Positions 8,375 to 15,688 of a stretch of DNA of 35,865 bases are shown piece by piece. Made by a program: the position numbers and the translations under genes. Position 1 is the stretch's first letter; the number at the start of each line of letters is the position of its first letter. The notes beneath the pieces were generated by a model, which was not told where the DNA came from, ran no database searches, and saw only the letters and a program-made list of their open reading frames with translations. The stretch is from contig CBDUZW010000057.1 in assembly GCA_965371805.1 (NCBI GenBank), positions 1 through 35,865 of the forward strand, given 5' to 3'. This DNA comes from JAOZTV01 sp965371805. Lineage in GTDB: Bacteria > Acidobacteriota > Aminicenantia > UBA2199.

Positions 8375-8380
8375 CAAATC
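8365..8380. promoter_or_regulatory. 16-bp palindrome over the -35 box, candidate operator
   Basis: GATTTGT-CA-ACAAATC is a perfect dyad with 7-bp arms. It covers the whole -35 hexamer of the minus-strand promoter at 8346-8374. A repressor bound here would block the promoter. It overlaps the end of the 30-bp shared element by three bases. Confidence 0.5.
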
Positions 8381-8407
8381 GAATTGAATCATAACAAGAC
8401 ACTTTAA
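8378..8407 (-). promoter_or_regulatory. 30-bp promoter-upstream element, copy 1
   Basis: Matches 35811-35840 at 28 of 30 positions. In both places exactly three bases separate its end from the -35 hexamer of a minus-strand promoter. The promoter-proximal part reads GATTCAATTCGAT. Equal spacing at two otherwise different promoters suggests an activator site rather than mobile DNA. Confidence 0.6.
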
Positions 8408-8410
8408 GAA

Positions 8411-8434
8411 GGTTTCTTATAAAGAAATTTATTT
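8411..8434. repeat. 24-bp repeat with hairpin core, copy 2
   Basis: Identical over 24 bases to 4094-4117. This copy lies between the 30-bp element and the -35 box of the ECF-type promoter, ending about 12 bases before the latter. Confidence 0.5.
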
Positions 8435-8446
8435 TATTTTAAAATT

Positions 8447-8477
8447 TGTCACCCATTTTTTTTTTACTCCCGTCTAA
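8447..8477 (+). promoter_or_regulatory. ECF-type promoter, probably autoregulatory
   Basis: TGTCACCC (8447-8454), a 16-bp spacer made largely of T residues, and CGTCTAA (8471-8477). An AAC/ACC-type -35, a T-tract spacer and a CGTC -10 are typical of promoters read by ECF sigma factors, which usually transcribe their own genes. The sigma gene starts about 115 bases downstream. No other copy of this bipartite motif stood out to me in the window. Confidence 0.55.
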
Positions 8478-8545
8478 TATACCTTAAGCAGGAGTTGAAA
8501 AAGAGTTTGAAAAAGTTGATAATTGAATGTAGGAGACACTGGTTG

Positions 8546-8599
8546 ATGACAATAGGAAGAGCATTGTTATGGGATAGTGATATGAAAATGAATGAATAG
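8546..8599 (+). CDS. possible 17-residue leader peptide coupled to the sigma factor
   Basis: ATG at 8546, stop TAG at 8597-8599; begins MTIGRALLWDSD. AGGAGA (8531-8536) lies nine bases before the start. The stop region overlaps the sigma ATG at 8592 (ATGAATAG). The sigma gene itself has only a weak ribosome site and an in-frame stop just upstream at 8589-8591, so translation through the short frame could deliver ribosomes to it. The frame is too short to be certain. Confidence 0.35.
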   Translation: MTIGRALLWDSDMKMNE

Positions 8600-9212
8600 T
8601 GATCTGAACAAGTATCAATTTGAACTGGTTAAGAGAACATGTAAAGGTGATATGTCAGCCTTTCATGAAATTGTCGAGATATATAAGAAGAAAGTCTATT
8701 ATATATCATTTAATATTTGTGGCGACCATCATGAAGCTGAAGACATATCACAGGAGGTATTTATTAAAGTGTTTAGATTTATTAAAAAATTCAGATTTGA
8801 TGCTAAACTCAGTTCCTGGATATATCAGATTTCAGTCAATACTTCTCTTGATATAATTAGAAAACGAAAAAATAAACAAATATATATGGAAACATCTGAA
8901 ATGGAATCATTACCATCCGATTTGTCTGAATCAAACGTCAACAATAATGATCCGGAAAACCTGGCTATACAAGACTCCATTCAGCAAAAAATATTGGAGA
9001 CTCTAAAAGATCTCTCTAAAAAAGAGCATGCTGCTTTTATACTACGTTATTACAATGGTTTTAAGTATGTAGAAATTGCCGAAATTCTGGATATTTCCAT
9101 CAATTCAATTAAAACATTATTACTCAGGGCAAAGAGGAAATTAAAGAAGAAACTAAATCCATATAAACACGAATACATTATTGGTACTCAAAAGGAGGTA
9201 TCTTATGAATGA
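8592..9212 (+). CDS. ECF-family RNA polymerase sigma factor
   Basis: 206 residues, the usual ECF size. Region 2 is recognisable as ICGDHHEAEDISQEVFIKVF (about 44-63), followed by SSWIYQISVNTSLDIIRKRK. After an acidic linker, region 4 carries YVEIAEILDISINSIKTLLL (about 159-178) and a basic end. It binds core RNA polymerase and directs it to a special promoter set, likely including the motif at 8447-8477. The start is fixed by an in-frame stop immediately upstream. Its stop overlaps the anti-sigma start by eight bases, so sigma and anti-sigma are made in step. The signal it answers to is not evident. Confidence 0.95.
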   Translation: MNSDLNKYQFELVKRTCKGDMSAFHEIVEIYKKKVYYISFNICGDHHEAEDISQEVFIKVFRFIKKFRFDAKLSSWIYQISVNTSLDIIRKRKNKQIYMETSEMESLPSDLSESNVNNNDPENLAIQDSIQQKILETLKDLSKKEHAAFILRYYNGFKYVEIAEILDISINSIKTLLLRAKRKLKKKLNPYKHEYIIGTQKEVSYE

Positions 9213-10062
9213 TTGTAAAAAAAGTAATCTATTGTTTGATGAATTTTTTTTAAATGAGATATCTATAGAAGATAAAAAATTTATTGATGAGCACCTTAAA
9301 ACATGTCTTAAATGCAGCTCTGAACTTAAAGAAAACACAGCAATGCTTTCAGGCATAACAATAAATGAATATAAAGAACCCCGCCAGGAATTCTGGGATA
9401 ATTATTTGACCAATCTTAATGATCGTATGCAATCCGAAGGTCTATTACAAGAAGACAAATTATTAAATAAATCAGATAAAATCAAAAAAATTATATATAA
9501 GATCTCTAATTGGTTTAAGAGTATTTCTGCTTCCCGTTGGGCTCTTCAGGGTAGTGCAGTTATTGTTTTATTATTAATAGGAGTATTAATTGGACGTAAT
9601 TATTTTGCACCTGTAATCCCGTCAACTAATGAAAAAAGCCAGTTTGAAAAAAATATATTAATTGCAAATAACCCTGGTCCAAAACAGGCAATTTTGCAGC
9701 GAACCAGTAACTTTATAGATCGTTCCAGAGTGATTTTATTAGCAATAGATAATTTTGATCTTGAAAAAGAAGACTCTGAAGTTATAAATTTATTCAATCA
9801 GCAAAGAGTCTCAAGGAATCTTGTCAAACAGGCTGCATTAATTAAAGAGGATCTGTCAAATTTCAAGCAGCATCGTTTGAAAGCACTTATAGGGGATCTG
9901 GAGATTATTCTTTTGCAAATTGCAAATATTGATTCCGGTTCAGAAATGGAAACGATTAAACTGGTTAAAGGTAATAAATATATTCATGGTATGTTATATA
10001 GAATAAGGATAAACGATCTTCGAAGGTCTGTAAATAAAAAAGAAAAATTTAAAACGATTTAA
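9205..10062 (+). CDS. membrane-anchored zinc-binding (zf-HC2) anti-sigma factor
   Basis: 285 residues from the ATG at 9205, chosen because AGGAGG (9193-9198) lies seven bases before it. The N-terminal ZAS-type motif is complete: Cys4, His30, Cys34 and Cys37, i.e. C-x25-H-x3-C-x2-C. One membrane helix (about 112-130, ALQGSAVIVLLLIGVLIG) separates a cytoplasmic sigma-binding domain from a helical C-terminal part of about 150 residues outside. That outer domain has no motif I know and presumably senses the signal. ZAS anti-sigmas hold their partner ECF factor inactive until released. It overlaps the sigma gene by eight bases, and the next gene follows after 56 bp. Confidence 0.9.
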   Translation: MNDCKKSNLLFDEFFLNEISIEDKKFIDEHLKTCLKCSSELKENTAMLSGITINEYKEPRQEFWDNYLTNLNDRMQSEGLLQEDKLLNKSDKIKKIIYKISNWFKSISASRWALQGSAVIVLLLIGVLIGRNYFAPVIPSTNEKSQFEKNILIANNPGPKQAILQRTSNFIDRSRVILLAIDNFDLEKEDSEVINLFNQQRVSRNLVKQAALIKEDLSNFKQHRLKALIGDLEIILLQIANIDSGSEMETIKLVKGNKYIHGMLYRIRINDLRRSVNKKEKFKTI

Positions 10063-10118
10063 GAGGTTTATGAAGATTCAATAGAATAATCAGGCATCTT
10101 AAAAAATGGAGAAAAAAA

Positions 10119-11597
10119 ATGATATTAAAAAGAACAAAGACATTTGTATCGGTAGTACTTACATACTGCTTTATCTTTCTGGCCCCAGTATTAAATGCGG
10201 GTCAAAAGGGAGATTCTGATAGCAAGGCGTTCAGAAATGCTTATAACCTAATCTTAAAAGAGGATTGGAAAAAAGCATCTCAGGCATTTAGCAATTTTGT
10301 AGAAAATAATAAAAAAAGTCATTATTTTGATGATGCCCGCTTCTGGCAGTGTTATTGTAGAGAAAAACTGGGACAGAATTTAGAAAAAGTATTTAATTGT
10401 TATCGCAGTTTTATAAATGACCATAAAAACAGTAAATGGGCTGATGATGCCCGGTCCAATATGATCCGGATAGGTCATAAATTAGCAAAAAACGGAAAAA
10501 AAGAGTATATCGCACTTATCAAAACCTTTGAAAAAAACCAGGATAAGGATGTTAAACTGGCAGCGCTTCATGCCCTTGAAGATATTGGAGATAAGAAATC
10601 ATTGGATGTAATAATCAGTATGTATAATAGTTCGACAGATCAGAAATTTAAAGCAAGAATTATTAATGTTATGGAAGATTTTGATATACCCCAGGCTTTT
10701 TTAAAAGTTAAAGAGATCGCACTAAATGAAAAAAACTTAAAATTAAGGCGCAAAGCTATTAATGCGCTTTCCAACTTTAAAAACAAAAATGTTGCGGCAT
10801 TATTAATGCAAATTGCCAAAAATGATTCGGATATACAGATTAAAAGATCTGCTCTAAATTCATTGGAAGAGGTTGATGATCCGAATAAAGCATCCTTTTT
10901 AAGTAATATGGCAATTAATAGCACTGATCCCAAAGTTGCCAGGTCTGCACTTAATGCTCTTGAAGAGATGAAAAATATTAAAATTGTGCCATTGATAAAA
11001 AAGATCGTAACTTTGGCAAAAAATGAAAGAGTAAAACGTTCAGCAGTTCATCTATTAAGTGATATTAAAACCAGTGAAGCATTAAATATGTTAAAAGAGA
11101 TTGTTGATACTTCAAAGTCAATCAATATTCAAAAATCAGCCATAAATGCAATTGAGGATTTCGAAACTAAAGCGGCTGAAAAAGTTCTATATAAAATTGC
11201 TATTACAATTAAGAATATAACACTTGCCAAAACTGCAGTACATTCTCTCGCTGATATGGTTGAAAAAAAAGAACCTGGAATATTGGTAGATGTGTACAAA
11301 AATGCAAATAATTTTGAAGTCAAAAAAGCAGTCATAAATAATATAGAAGACTTAAAAAGTAGCCCTGGAATTCCTATGCTGCTGAAACTGGCTAAAATAG
11401 AAAAAGATCCTAATTTGCAATGTGAAATTATAAAATCACTTGAGGATTATAACCGGGATGAGGCCATTCCTACCATTCTCAAATTTGCTCTGGAATCAAA
11501 AAACTTAAAAGTCAGAAAAACAGCAATAAATGCCTTAGAAGAAATTGGATCAATTAAAGCCAGCGAAGCATTAAAGAAAATTATCAATTCAAAATAA
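10119..11597 (+). CDS. exported TPR/HEAT-repeat protein of the ECF operon
   Basis: 492 residues. Signal peptide about 1-27, ending VLNA before GQKGDS. Residues about 35-125 form TPR-like helical pairs of the YbgF/BamD sort (YNLILKEDWKKASQAFSNFV, DDARFWQCYCREKLG). The rest is about a dozen HEAT repeats of roughly 30 residues whose second helix repeats a pattern such as RKAINALSNF, KRSALNSLEEV and RKTAINALEEI. Such solenoids bind other proteins; no catalytic site is visible. The start has GGAG seven bases upstream. Position after the anti-sigma gene suggests an envelope protein made under ECF control, perhaps feeding back on the anti-sigma's outer domain (inference). Confidence 0.85.
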   Translation: MILKRTKTFVSVVLTYCFIFLAPVLNAGQKGDSDSKAFRNAYNLILKEDWKKASQAFSNFVENNKKSHYFDDARFWQCYCREKLGQNLEKVFNCYRSFINDHKNSKWADDARSNMIRIGHKLAKNGKKEYIALIKTFEKNQDKDVKLAALHALEDIGDKKSLDVIISMYNSSTDQKFKARIINVMEDFDIPQAFLKVKEIALNEKNLKLRRKAINALSNFKNKNVAALLMQIAKNDSDIQIKRSALNSLEEVDDPNKASFLSNMAINSTDPKVARSALNALEEMKNIKIVPLIKKIVTLAKNERVKRSAVHLLSDIKTSEALNMLKEIVDTSKSINIQKSAINAIEDFETKAAEKVLYKIAITIKNITLAKTAVHSLADMVEKKEPGILVDVYKNANNFEVKKAVINNIEDLKSSPGIPMLLKLAKIEKDPNLQCEIIKSLEDYNRDEAIPTILKFALESKNLKVRKTAINALEEIGSIKASEALKKIINSK

Positions 11598-11612
11598 TTG
11601 AGGGAGACAAAA

Positions 11613-12812
11613 ATGATGAATATATATAAAAAAAAGATCTTTTTACTGATTTTACTCGTTCTTATATTAATCTTTCCGAGATTGACCTGGGGTACGCAAA
11701 TTATTAATAAGTCTGCAGATGCTGGGTCCCTGAAGGCTAAATGGGATATAACCCTAAAAAATGGTCAAAAAATTAATAAGGGTTTCTGGATAGCATATAG
11801 TGTAGATAGATTAATGGGAGAGAATACTTATTTTATCTCAAGTTCAAGAATCACAGGCTGTATAAGTACTTCTTCATTTTCAAATACATTTGATTCTCTC
11901 AAAGGTATCTCTCTTGGAAAACTCATTTATGGAAAAGATCCAAAAGTCAAAAAAACAATTCAGAAGAGCGAAAAAGATCAAATTAAAGATGCTGCAAAGA
12001 TGGCTATAGTAAATATAAGAAATAAGGGAAAAAGATATAAATATAAAAAAGTAAATAAAGAAGTAGCATTACTGTTCTTTTTTAAACCTGGACTGGATCA
12101 AGTGCCTCAATTGATAAGGCATACCAATATGATTTTTCCCTTTGAAAGTAAGGGACAACCTGTTTATTGGCTTGGGAAAACCGATGAGAAGACAAGCTTT
12201 AAATTATTAAAGGGAATCTTTTATTCTCTAGGTGTAGATAAAACTAAGAGACGTTTGATATCTGCAATTAGTCATAACTCAAATTCTCAACAGGTTATCA
12301 CATTCTTAGCTAAAGTTGTAAACAGTAATGAGTCAGACAGGGTACGCAGCAGAGCTGCAGGTGAATTAGGTGATCAGGATAATCCTGCGGCAGTAAATAT
12401 CCTATTAAATATTGCTAAAAATGATTATTCAATAAAGGTACGAAAAAAAGCGGTTAATGCATTGGAAGATTTGAATTTTCCCTCGACTGTTGATGCCTTG
12501 ATTGATATTGCTAACACGGCAAATAATATTTATATCCGTGAAAAAGCGATTAACACACTTGGAGATGTCGGGTCAAAAAAAGCAGCAAAAGCATTGAATA
12601 ATATTGCATTTGAGGACATAAACTTAAATATTCAACGCAAGGCAGTTAATGCATTTGAAGATCTTCCTGATAAAGAAGGTGTGCCATACCTTATTAAAAT
12701 TGCAAAAAAACATCCAAATTCCTATATTCGTAAGAAAGCCTTGGATTGCCTGAGTGATATAGATGATGAGAGGGCCTTTGAAGCTATAAAGGCAATTGCA
12801 TCTGAAAAATAA
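11613..12812 (+). CDS. exported HEAT-repeat protein of the ECF operon, second member
   Basis: 399 residues from the ATG at 11613, preferred over a TTG at 11598 because AGGGAG (11601-11606) precedes it by six bases. Signal peptide about 1-27 (ending LTWG). Residues about 30-215 form a separate, probably beta-rich domain that I do not recognise (AKWDITLKNGQKI, FWIAYSVDRLMGEN). The last 170 or so residues are five to six HEAT repeats (RKKAVNALEDL, REKAINTLGDV, QRKAVNAFEDL, RKKALDCLSDI) very like those of the preceding protein. It starts 15 bases after that gene, so the two probably act together. A strong hairpin ends the operon. Confidence 0.83.
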   Translation: MMNIYKKKIFLLILLVLILIFPRLTWGTQIINKSADAGSLKAKWDITLKNGQKINKGFWIAYSVDRLMGENTYFISSSRITGCISTSSFSNTFDSLKGISLGKLIYGKDPKVKKTIQKSEKDQIKDAAKMAIVNIRNKGKRYKYKKVNKEVALLFFFKPGLDQVPQLIRHTNMIFPFESKGQPVYWLGKTDEKTSFKLLKGIFYSLGVDKTKRRLISAISHNSNSQQVITFLAKVVNSNESDRVRSRAAGELGDQDNPAAVNILLNIAKNDYSIKVRKKAVNALEDLNFPSTVDALIDIANTANNIYIREKAINTLGDVGSKKAAKALNNIAFEDINLNIQRKAVNAFEDLPDKEGVPYLIKIAKKHPNSYIRKKALDCLSDIDDERAFEAIKAIASEK

Positions 12813-12833
12813 TATTATAAAAGGAACAAACTT

Positions 12834-12865
12834 ATAAGGATTATTATATGAATAATAATCCTTAT
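12834..12865. terminator. bidirectional terminator hairpin
   Basis: A perfect 14-bp stem (ATAAGGATTATTAT and its complement) with the 4-base loop ATGA, 21 bases after the HEAT gene stop and 21 bases before the end of the convergent Rieske gene. The T-run is poor, so efficiency is uncertain. Confidence 0.7.
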
Positions 12866-12886
12866 TTGGAAATCAGAATTATAAAA

Positions 12887-13213
12887 TTAAGACAAGATCG
12901 GTGCTATTGAGATTTTTATATATCCGTCTTCAGTTTTTGTTTCAAATTTTTTTAGTAAAGGTGATTCCTGGTTTACACACTCACCTGATTTTATATTATA
13001 TTTCCATCCATGTCGAAAGCAGGTAAAAAAATCGCCATCTCTTTTACCCAGGGTTAGATCTGAATTTTGATGCTTGCAGCTCACTTCGGTTGCAAAATAA
13101 CTATTATCTTTATCCTTAAAAACGGCTATTTTTTTTCCAAAAATTGATTTTGTCAAATATCCTTTCGTTTTCTTTTCAAATTCCTCAATTTTACAAAACT
13201 TAACAAATTCCAT
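12887..13213 (-). CDS. Rieske [2Fe-2S] ferredoxin-like protein
   Basis: 108 residues, a stand-alone Rieske domain. The cluster ligands are Cys46 and His48 (CKHQN) and Cys65 and His68 (CFRHGW), giving the C-x-H...C-x2-H pattern. A GKRDGDFFTCFRHGWKYNIK context matches the small ferredoxins of nitrite reductase or ring-hydroxylating dioxygenase systems. No oxygenase, reductase or transporter partner is nearby, so its redox partner is unknown. AGGAG lies five bases before the ATG. No signal peptide; cytoplasmic. Confidence 0.9.
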   Translation of the reverse strand: MEFVKFCKIEEFEKKTKGYLTKSIFGKKIAVFKDKDNSYFATEVSCKHQNSDLTLGKRDGDFFTCFRHGWKYNIKSGECVNQESPLLKKFETKTEDGYIKISIAPILS

Positions 13214-13554
13214 TTAATCTCCTAAAACCGAATAGATATTATCAAATTTCATTTATGATGTATACCTAAATTTTTAATCAAAACCTACTGCAATACTCAA
13301 TATGCCCATTCTAACTGCATAAACCTCAATCATCTTCATTTAACTTTGTTGGTCTCCCTTTGCTCCGGCTCAAAATAGTGAAACTATTATTTATTGGATT
13401 CAATCGTTTTACTTGTTATAACAGTCATCTTGAGCATTTCGCGACAATTTTGATGAGAATTTTAGGTATTTAAAAAAAAATAATACACTCTTTTTGTTGA
13501 TTGTTTTTTGTTTTTATGACTTAATTGTCAGAATACATAAAAGAGGTAAAGAGA
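13214..13554. other. intergenic region between Rieske and YyaL-type genes
   Basis: 341 bp between divergent genes. It contains a small perfect hairpin, AATAGT-GAA-ACTATT (13374-13388), and the segment GTCATCTTGAGC near 13424, which resembles a degenerate dispersed repeat seen in many bacterial genomes. I could not find a convincing promoter for either neighbour. Confidence 0.3.
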
Positions 13555-15669
13555 ATGAAATTAGCTTTAGTGTCTATACTAATATTATTTGTCATTTCCA
13601 GCTATGGAGGAAAAAAAGTGAAACATGAAAATAAATTAATAAATGAGAAAAGTCAGTATTTACTGCAGCACGCAAATAATCCGGTTTACTGGTATCCATG
13701 GGGAGAGGAAGCATTCTCGAAAGCAGTAAAAGAGAATAAACCTATCTTTCTTTCAATTGGCTATGCAACATGTCACTGGTGTCATGTTATGGAGCATGAA
13801 TCCTTTGAGAGCGAAGAGGTTGCAGCGCTTCTGAATGAAGGGTTTGTATGTATCAAAGTTGACAGGGAAGAACGGCCTGATATTGACACAATTTATATGT
13901 CAGTTTGTCAGATGATGACTGGTAGCGGGGGATGGCCATTGACTATTTTCATGACTCCGGAAAAAAAACCTTTTTTTTCAGCAACTTATATTCCCAAAGA
14001 GTCTAAATTTGGAAGGACGGGCATGTTGGAATTGCTTCCCAAGATTAGAGATCTCTGGAAAAACAGGAAAAAGGATGTATTAAAGTCAGCCGATGAGATA
14101 ACAAAAATGATAAATGTCAATATTTCAAATTCTGGTACAGGTTCAATCAATGATGATATTCTTAAATTTGCAAAGGGTAGGATGGAGACAAGCTTTGACT
14201 CTCAATTTGGCGGATTTGGCAGCTCACCAAAATTTCCTTCATCACATAAGTTGACCTTTTTACTGCAGAATTATCATTATTCGAAAAACCCCGGGATATT
14301 GTCGATAGTTGAAACGACTCTGGAAAAAATGCGTTTAGGCGGCATATATGATCAGATAGGATATGGCTTTCACAGGTATTCAACTGATAAAAGATGGTTT
14401 TTACCCCATTTTGAAAAAATGTTATATGACCAGGCAATGTTGTCATACACATATCTGGAAGCATATCAGCTAACCGGGAAGAAATTTTATGCAGATGTTG
14501 CAGAAGAAATTTTTGAATATATTCATAGGGAAATGATATCTCCGGAGGGTGCTTTCTATTCAGCTGAGGATGCCGATAGTGAAGGAGAGGAAGGTAAGTA
14601 TTATGTATGGGGATTAGAGGAGCTGAAGGGAATATTATCAGAATCTGAATTGAAATTTTTAAAAGAAAGGTTTAATTTAACAGAAGTTGGAAATTTTATC
14701 GATGAAGTACATAGAAAAAGCACCGGTAAAAATGTGTTATTTTTAAATAATAGATTATCAGAAAAAGAAAAAACTATATTTGAGCCTATCAGAAAAAAAA
14801 TATTATCTCTAAGAGCTAAAAGGATTCATCCTCTTAAGGATACAAAGGTTTTGACAGACTGGAATGGGTTGATGATCGCATCATTTGCAAAGGCTGCGAG
14901 AGTTTTGAATAAAAAGAAATATGAAAAAATAGCTATATCTGCAATGAATTTTCTTTTATCAAAAATGCTGCTTAAGGATAATAAGCTGATGCACAGATAC
15001 AGGGAAGGTCATATAGCCATAAATGGGAAACTTGATGACTATGCGTTTTTAATTTATGGACTGATGGAATTATATGAGACAACTTTGGATATTGAATATC
15101 TTGAAAATGCGGTCCAACTTAATGATTTTACAATCAAACATTTTTTAGATGAAAAACATGGGGCATTTTATTTTACATCTGATTATGATGAGAAATTGAT
15201 CTCCCGTCCAAAAGATGGATATGATGGAGCGATCCCTTCAGGAAACTCAATAGCAGCATTAAGTTTAATAAAGTTAGCAAAGATCACTGGGAATACATCA
15301 TATGAAACAATTGCAGAGAAATTAATTAAGAGTTTTTCTTCATCAATAAATCAGGCTCCTGATGGTTTCGCACAGATGTTAATTGCCTTGCAGTTTGCAA
15401 AAAATGATTCTATGGAAATAGTGATCACAGGAGACAGAAAGAAACAAGAGACAAAGAATATTATAAAAGCAATTAATCATTTATATATTCCAAACAAAGT
15501 TATCCTGTTTAAAGATCCAGTTAATAATGAAAAAATTGTCAGTTTAGCAAGCTATACAAAAAATCAAAAAATGGTAGATAATAAGACGACTGTTTATATC
15601 TGCAGAGGACAGGTATGTAAAAAACCTAGTACAGATATAAAAGAGGTATTAGAGATGTTAAAAAAATAG
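13555..15669 (+). CDS. YyaL/SPATA20-type thioredoxin-domain protein with export signal
   Basis: 704 residues from the ATG at 13555 (AGAGG ribosome site about eight bases upstream), which fits this family. After the leader comes the family start, INEKSQYLLQHANNPVYWYPWG, then a thioredoxin-like domain with CHWCHVMEHESFE (Cys73, Cys76), VDREERPDID and GSGGWPLTIFMTP. The C-terminal two thirds form the helical glycosidase-like (alpha/alpha)6 domain (GIYDQIGYGFHRYS, DWNGLMIASFAKA, GAIPSGNS). Unusually, about 20 hydrophobic residues (MKLALVSILILFVISSYGG) precede the usual start, suggesting export or membrane anchoring. The biochemical role of the family is not settled. Confidence 0.88.
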   Translation: MKLALVSILILFVISSYGGKKVKHENKLINEKSQYLLQHANNPVYWYPWGEEAFSKAVKENKPIFLSIGYATCHWCHVMEHESFESEEVAALLNEGFVCIKVDREERPDIDTIYMSVCQMMTGSGGWPLTIFMTPEKKPFFSATYIPKESKFGRTGMLELLPKIRDLWKNRKKDVLKSADEITKMINVNISNSGTGSINDDILKFAKGRMETSFDSQFGGFGSSPKFPSSHKLTFLLQNYHYSKNPGILSIVETTLEKMRLGGIYDQIGYGFHRYSTDKRWFLPHFEKMLYDQAMLSYTYLEAYQLTGKKFYADVAEEIFEYIHREMISPEGAFYSAEDADSEGEEGKYYVWGLEELKGILSESELKFLKERFNLTEVGNFIDEVHRKSTGKNVLFLNNRLSEKEKTIFEPIRKKILSLRAKRIHPLKDTKVLTDWNGLMIASFAKAARVLNKKKYEKIAISAMNFLLSKMLLKDNKLMHRYREGHIAINGKLDDYAFLIYGLMELYETTLDIEYLENAVQLNDFTIKHFLDEKHGAFYFTSDYDEKLISRPKDGYDGAIPSGNSIAALSLIKLAKITGNTSYETIAEKLIKSFSSSINQAPDGFAQMLIALQFAKNDSMEIVITGDRKKQETKNIIKAINHLYIPNKVILFKDPVNNEKIVSLASYTKNQKMVDNKTTVYICRGQVCKKPSTDIKEVLEMLKK

Positions 15670-15688
15670 ATTGTCTATTTGTTTTTTT
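15664..15688. terminator. shared terminator containing both convergent stop codons
   Basis: AAATAGA-TTG-TCTATTT is a perfect 7-bp stem followed by GTTTTTTT on the plus strand and by an A/T run on the other side. The TAG stops of the YyaL-type gene (15667-15669) and the serine dehydratase gene (15675-15677, minus strand) are mirror images inside the stem. Confidence 0.65.

Larger units (their letters stand above)
7955..8591. other. 637-bp divergent regulatory region between the D-amino-acid operon and the ECF operon
   Basis: The right half holds closely packed elements described separately: a small minus-strand reading frame with its own promoter, a palindrome, a 30-bp and a 24-bp repeat, an ECF-type promoter and a leader reading frame. 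The left part (7955-8197) is AT-rich and shows no clear promoter or structure to me beyond the DUF1611 ribosome site. The DUF1611 operon could be transcribed from the promoter at 8346-8374 with a leader of nearly 390 bases. Confidence 0.6.

Noticed and set aside
8198..8392. A 64-codon version of the small minus-strand frame, starting at 8392
   Set aside because: Its start has no ribosome site and lies upstream of the promoter at 8346-8374, inside the 30-bp element. The 38-codon version fits the promoter and ribosome site.
13374..13388. Hairpin AATAGT-GAA-ACTATT as a terminator
   Set aside because: It lies between divergent genes, where no transcript should end, and has no T-run.
13424..13447. 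GTCATCTTGAGC segment as a dispersed repeat
   Set aside because: It is short and degenerate, with no second copy noticed in the window; mentioned only as a resemblance.
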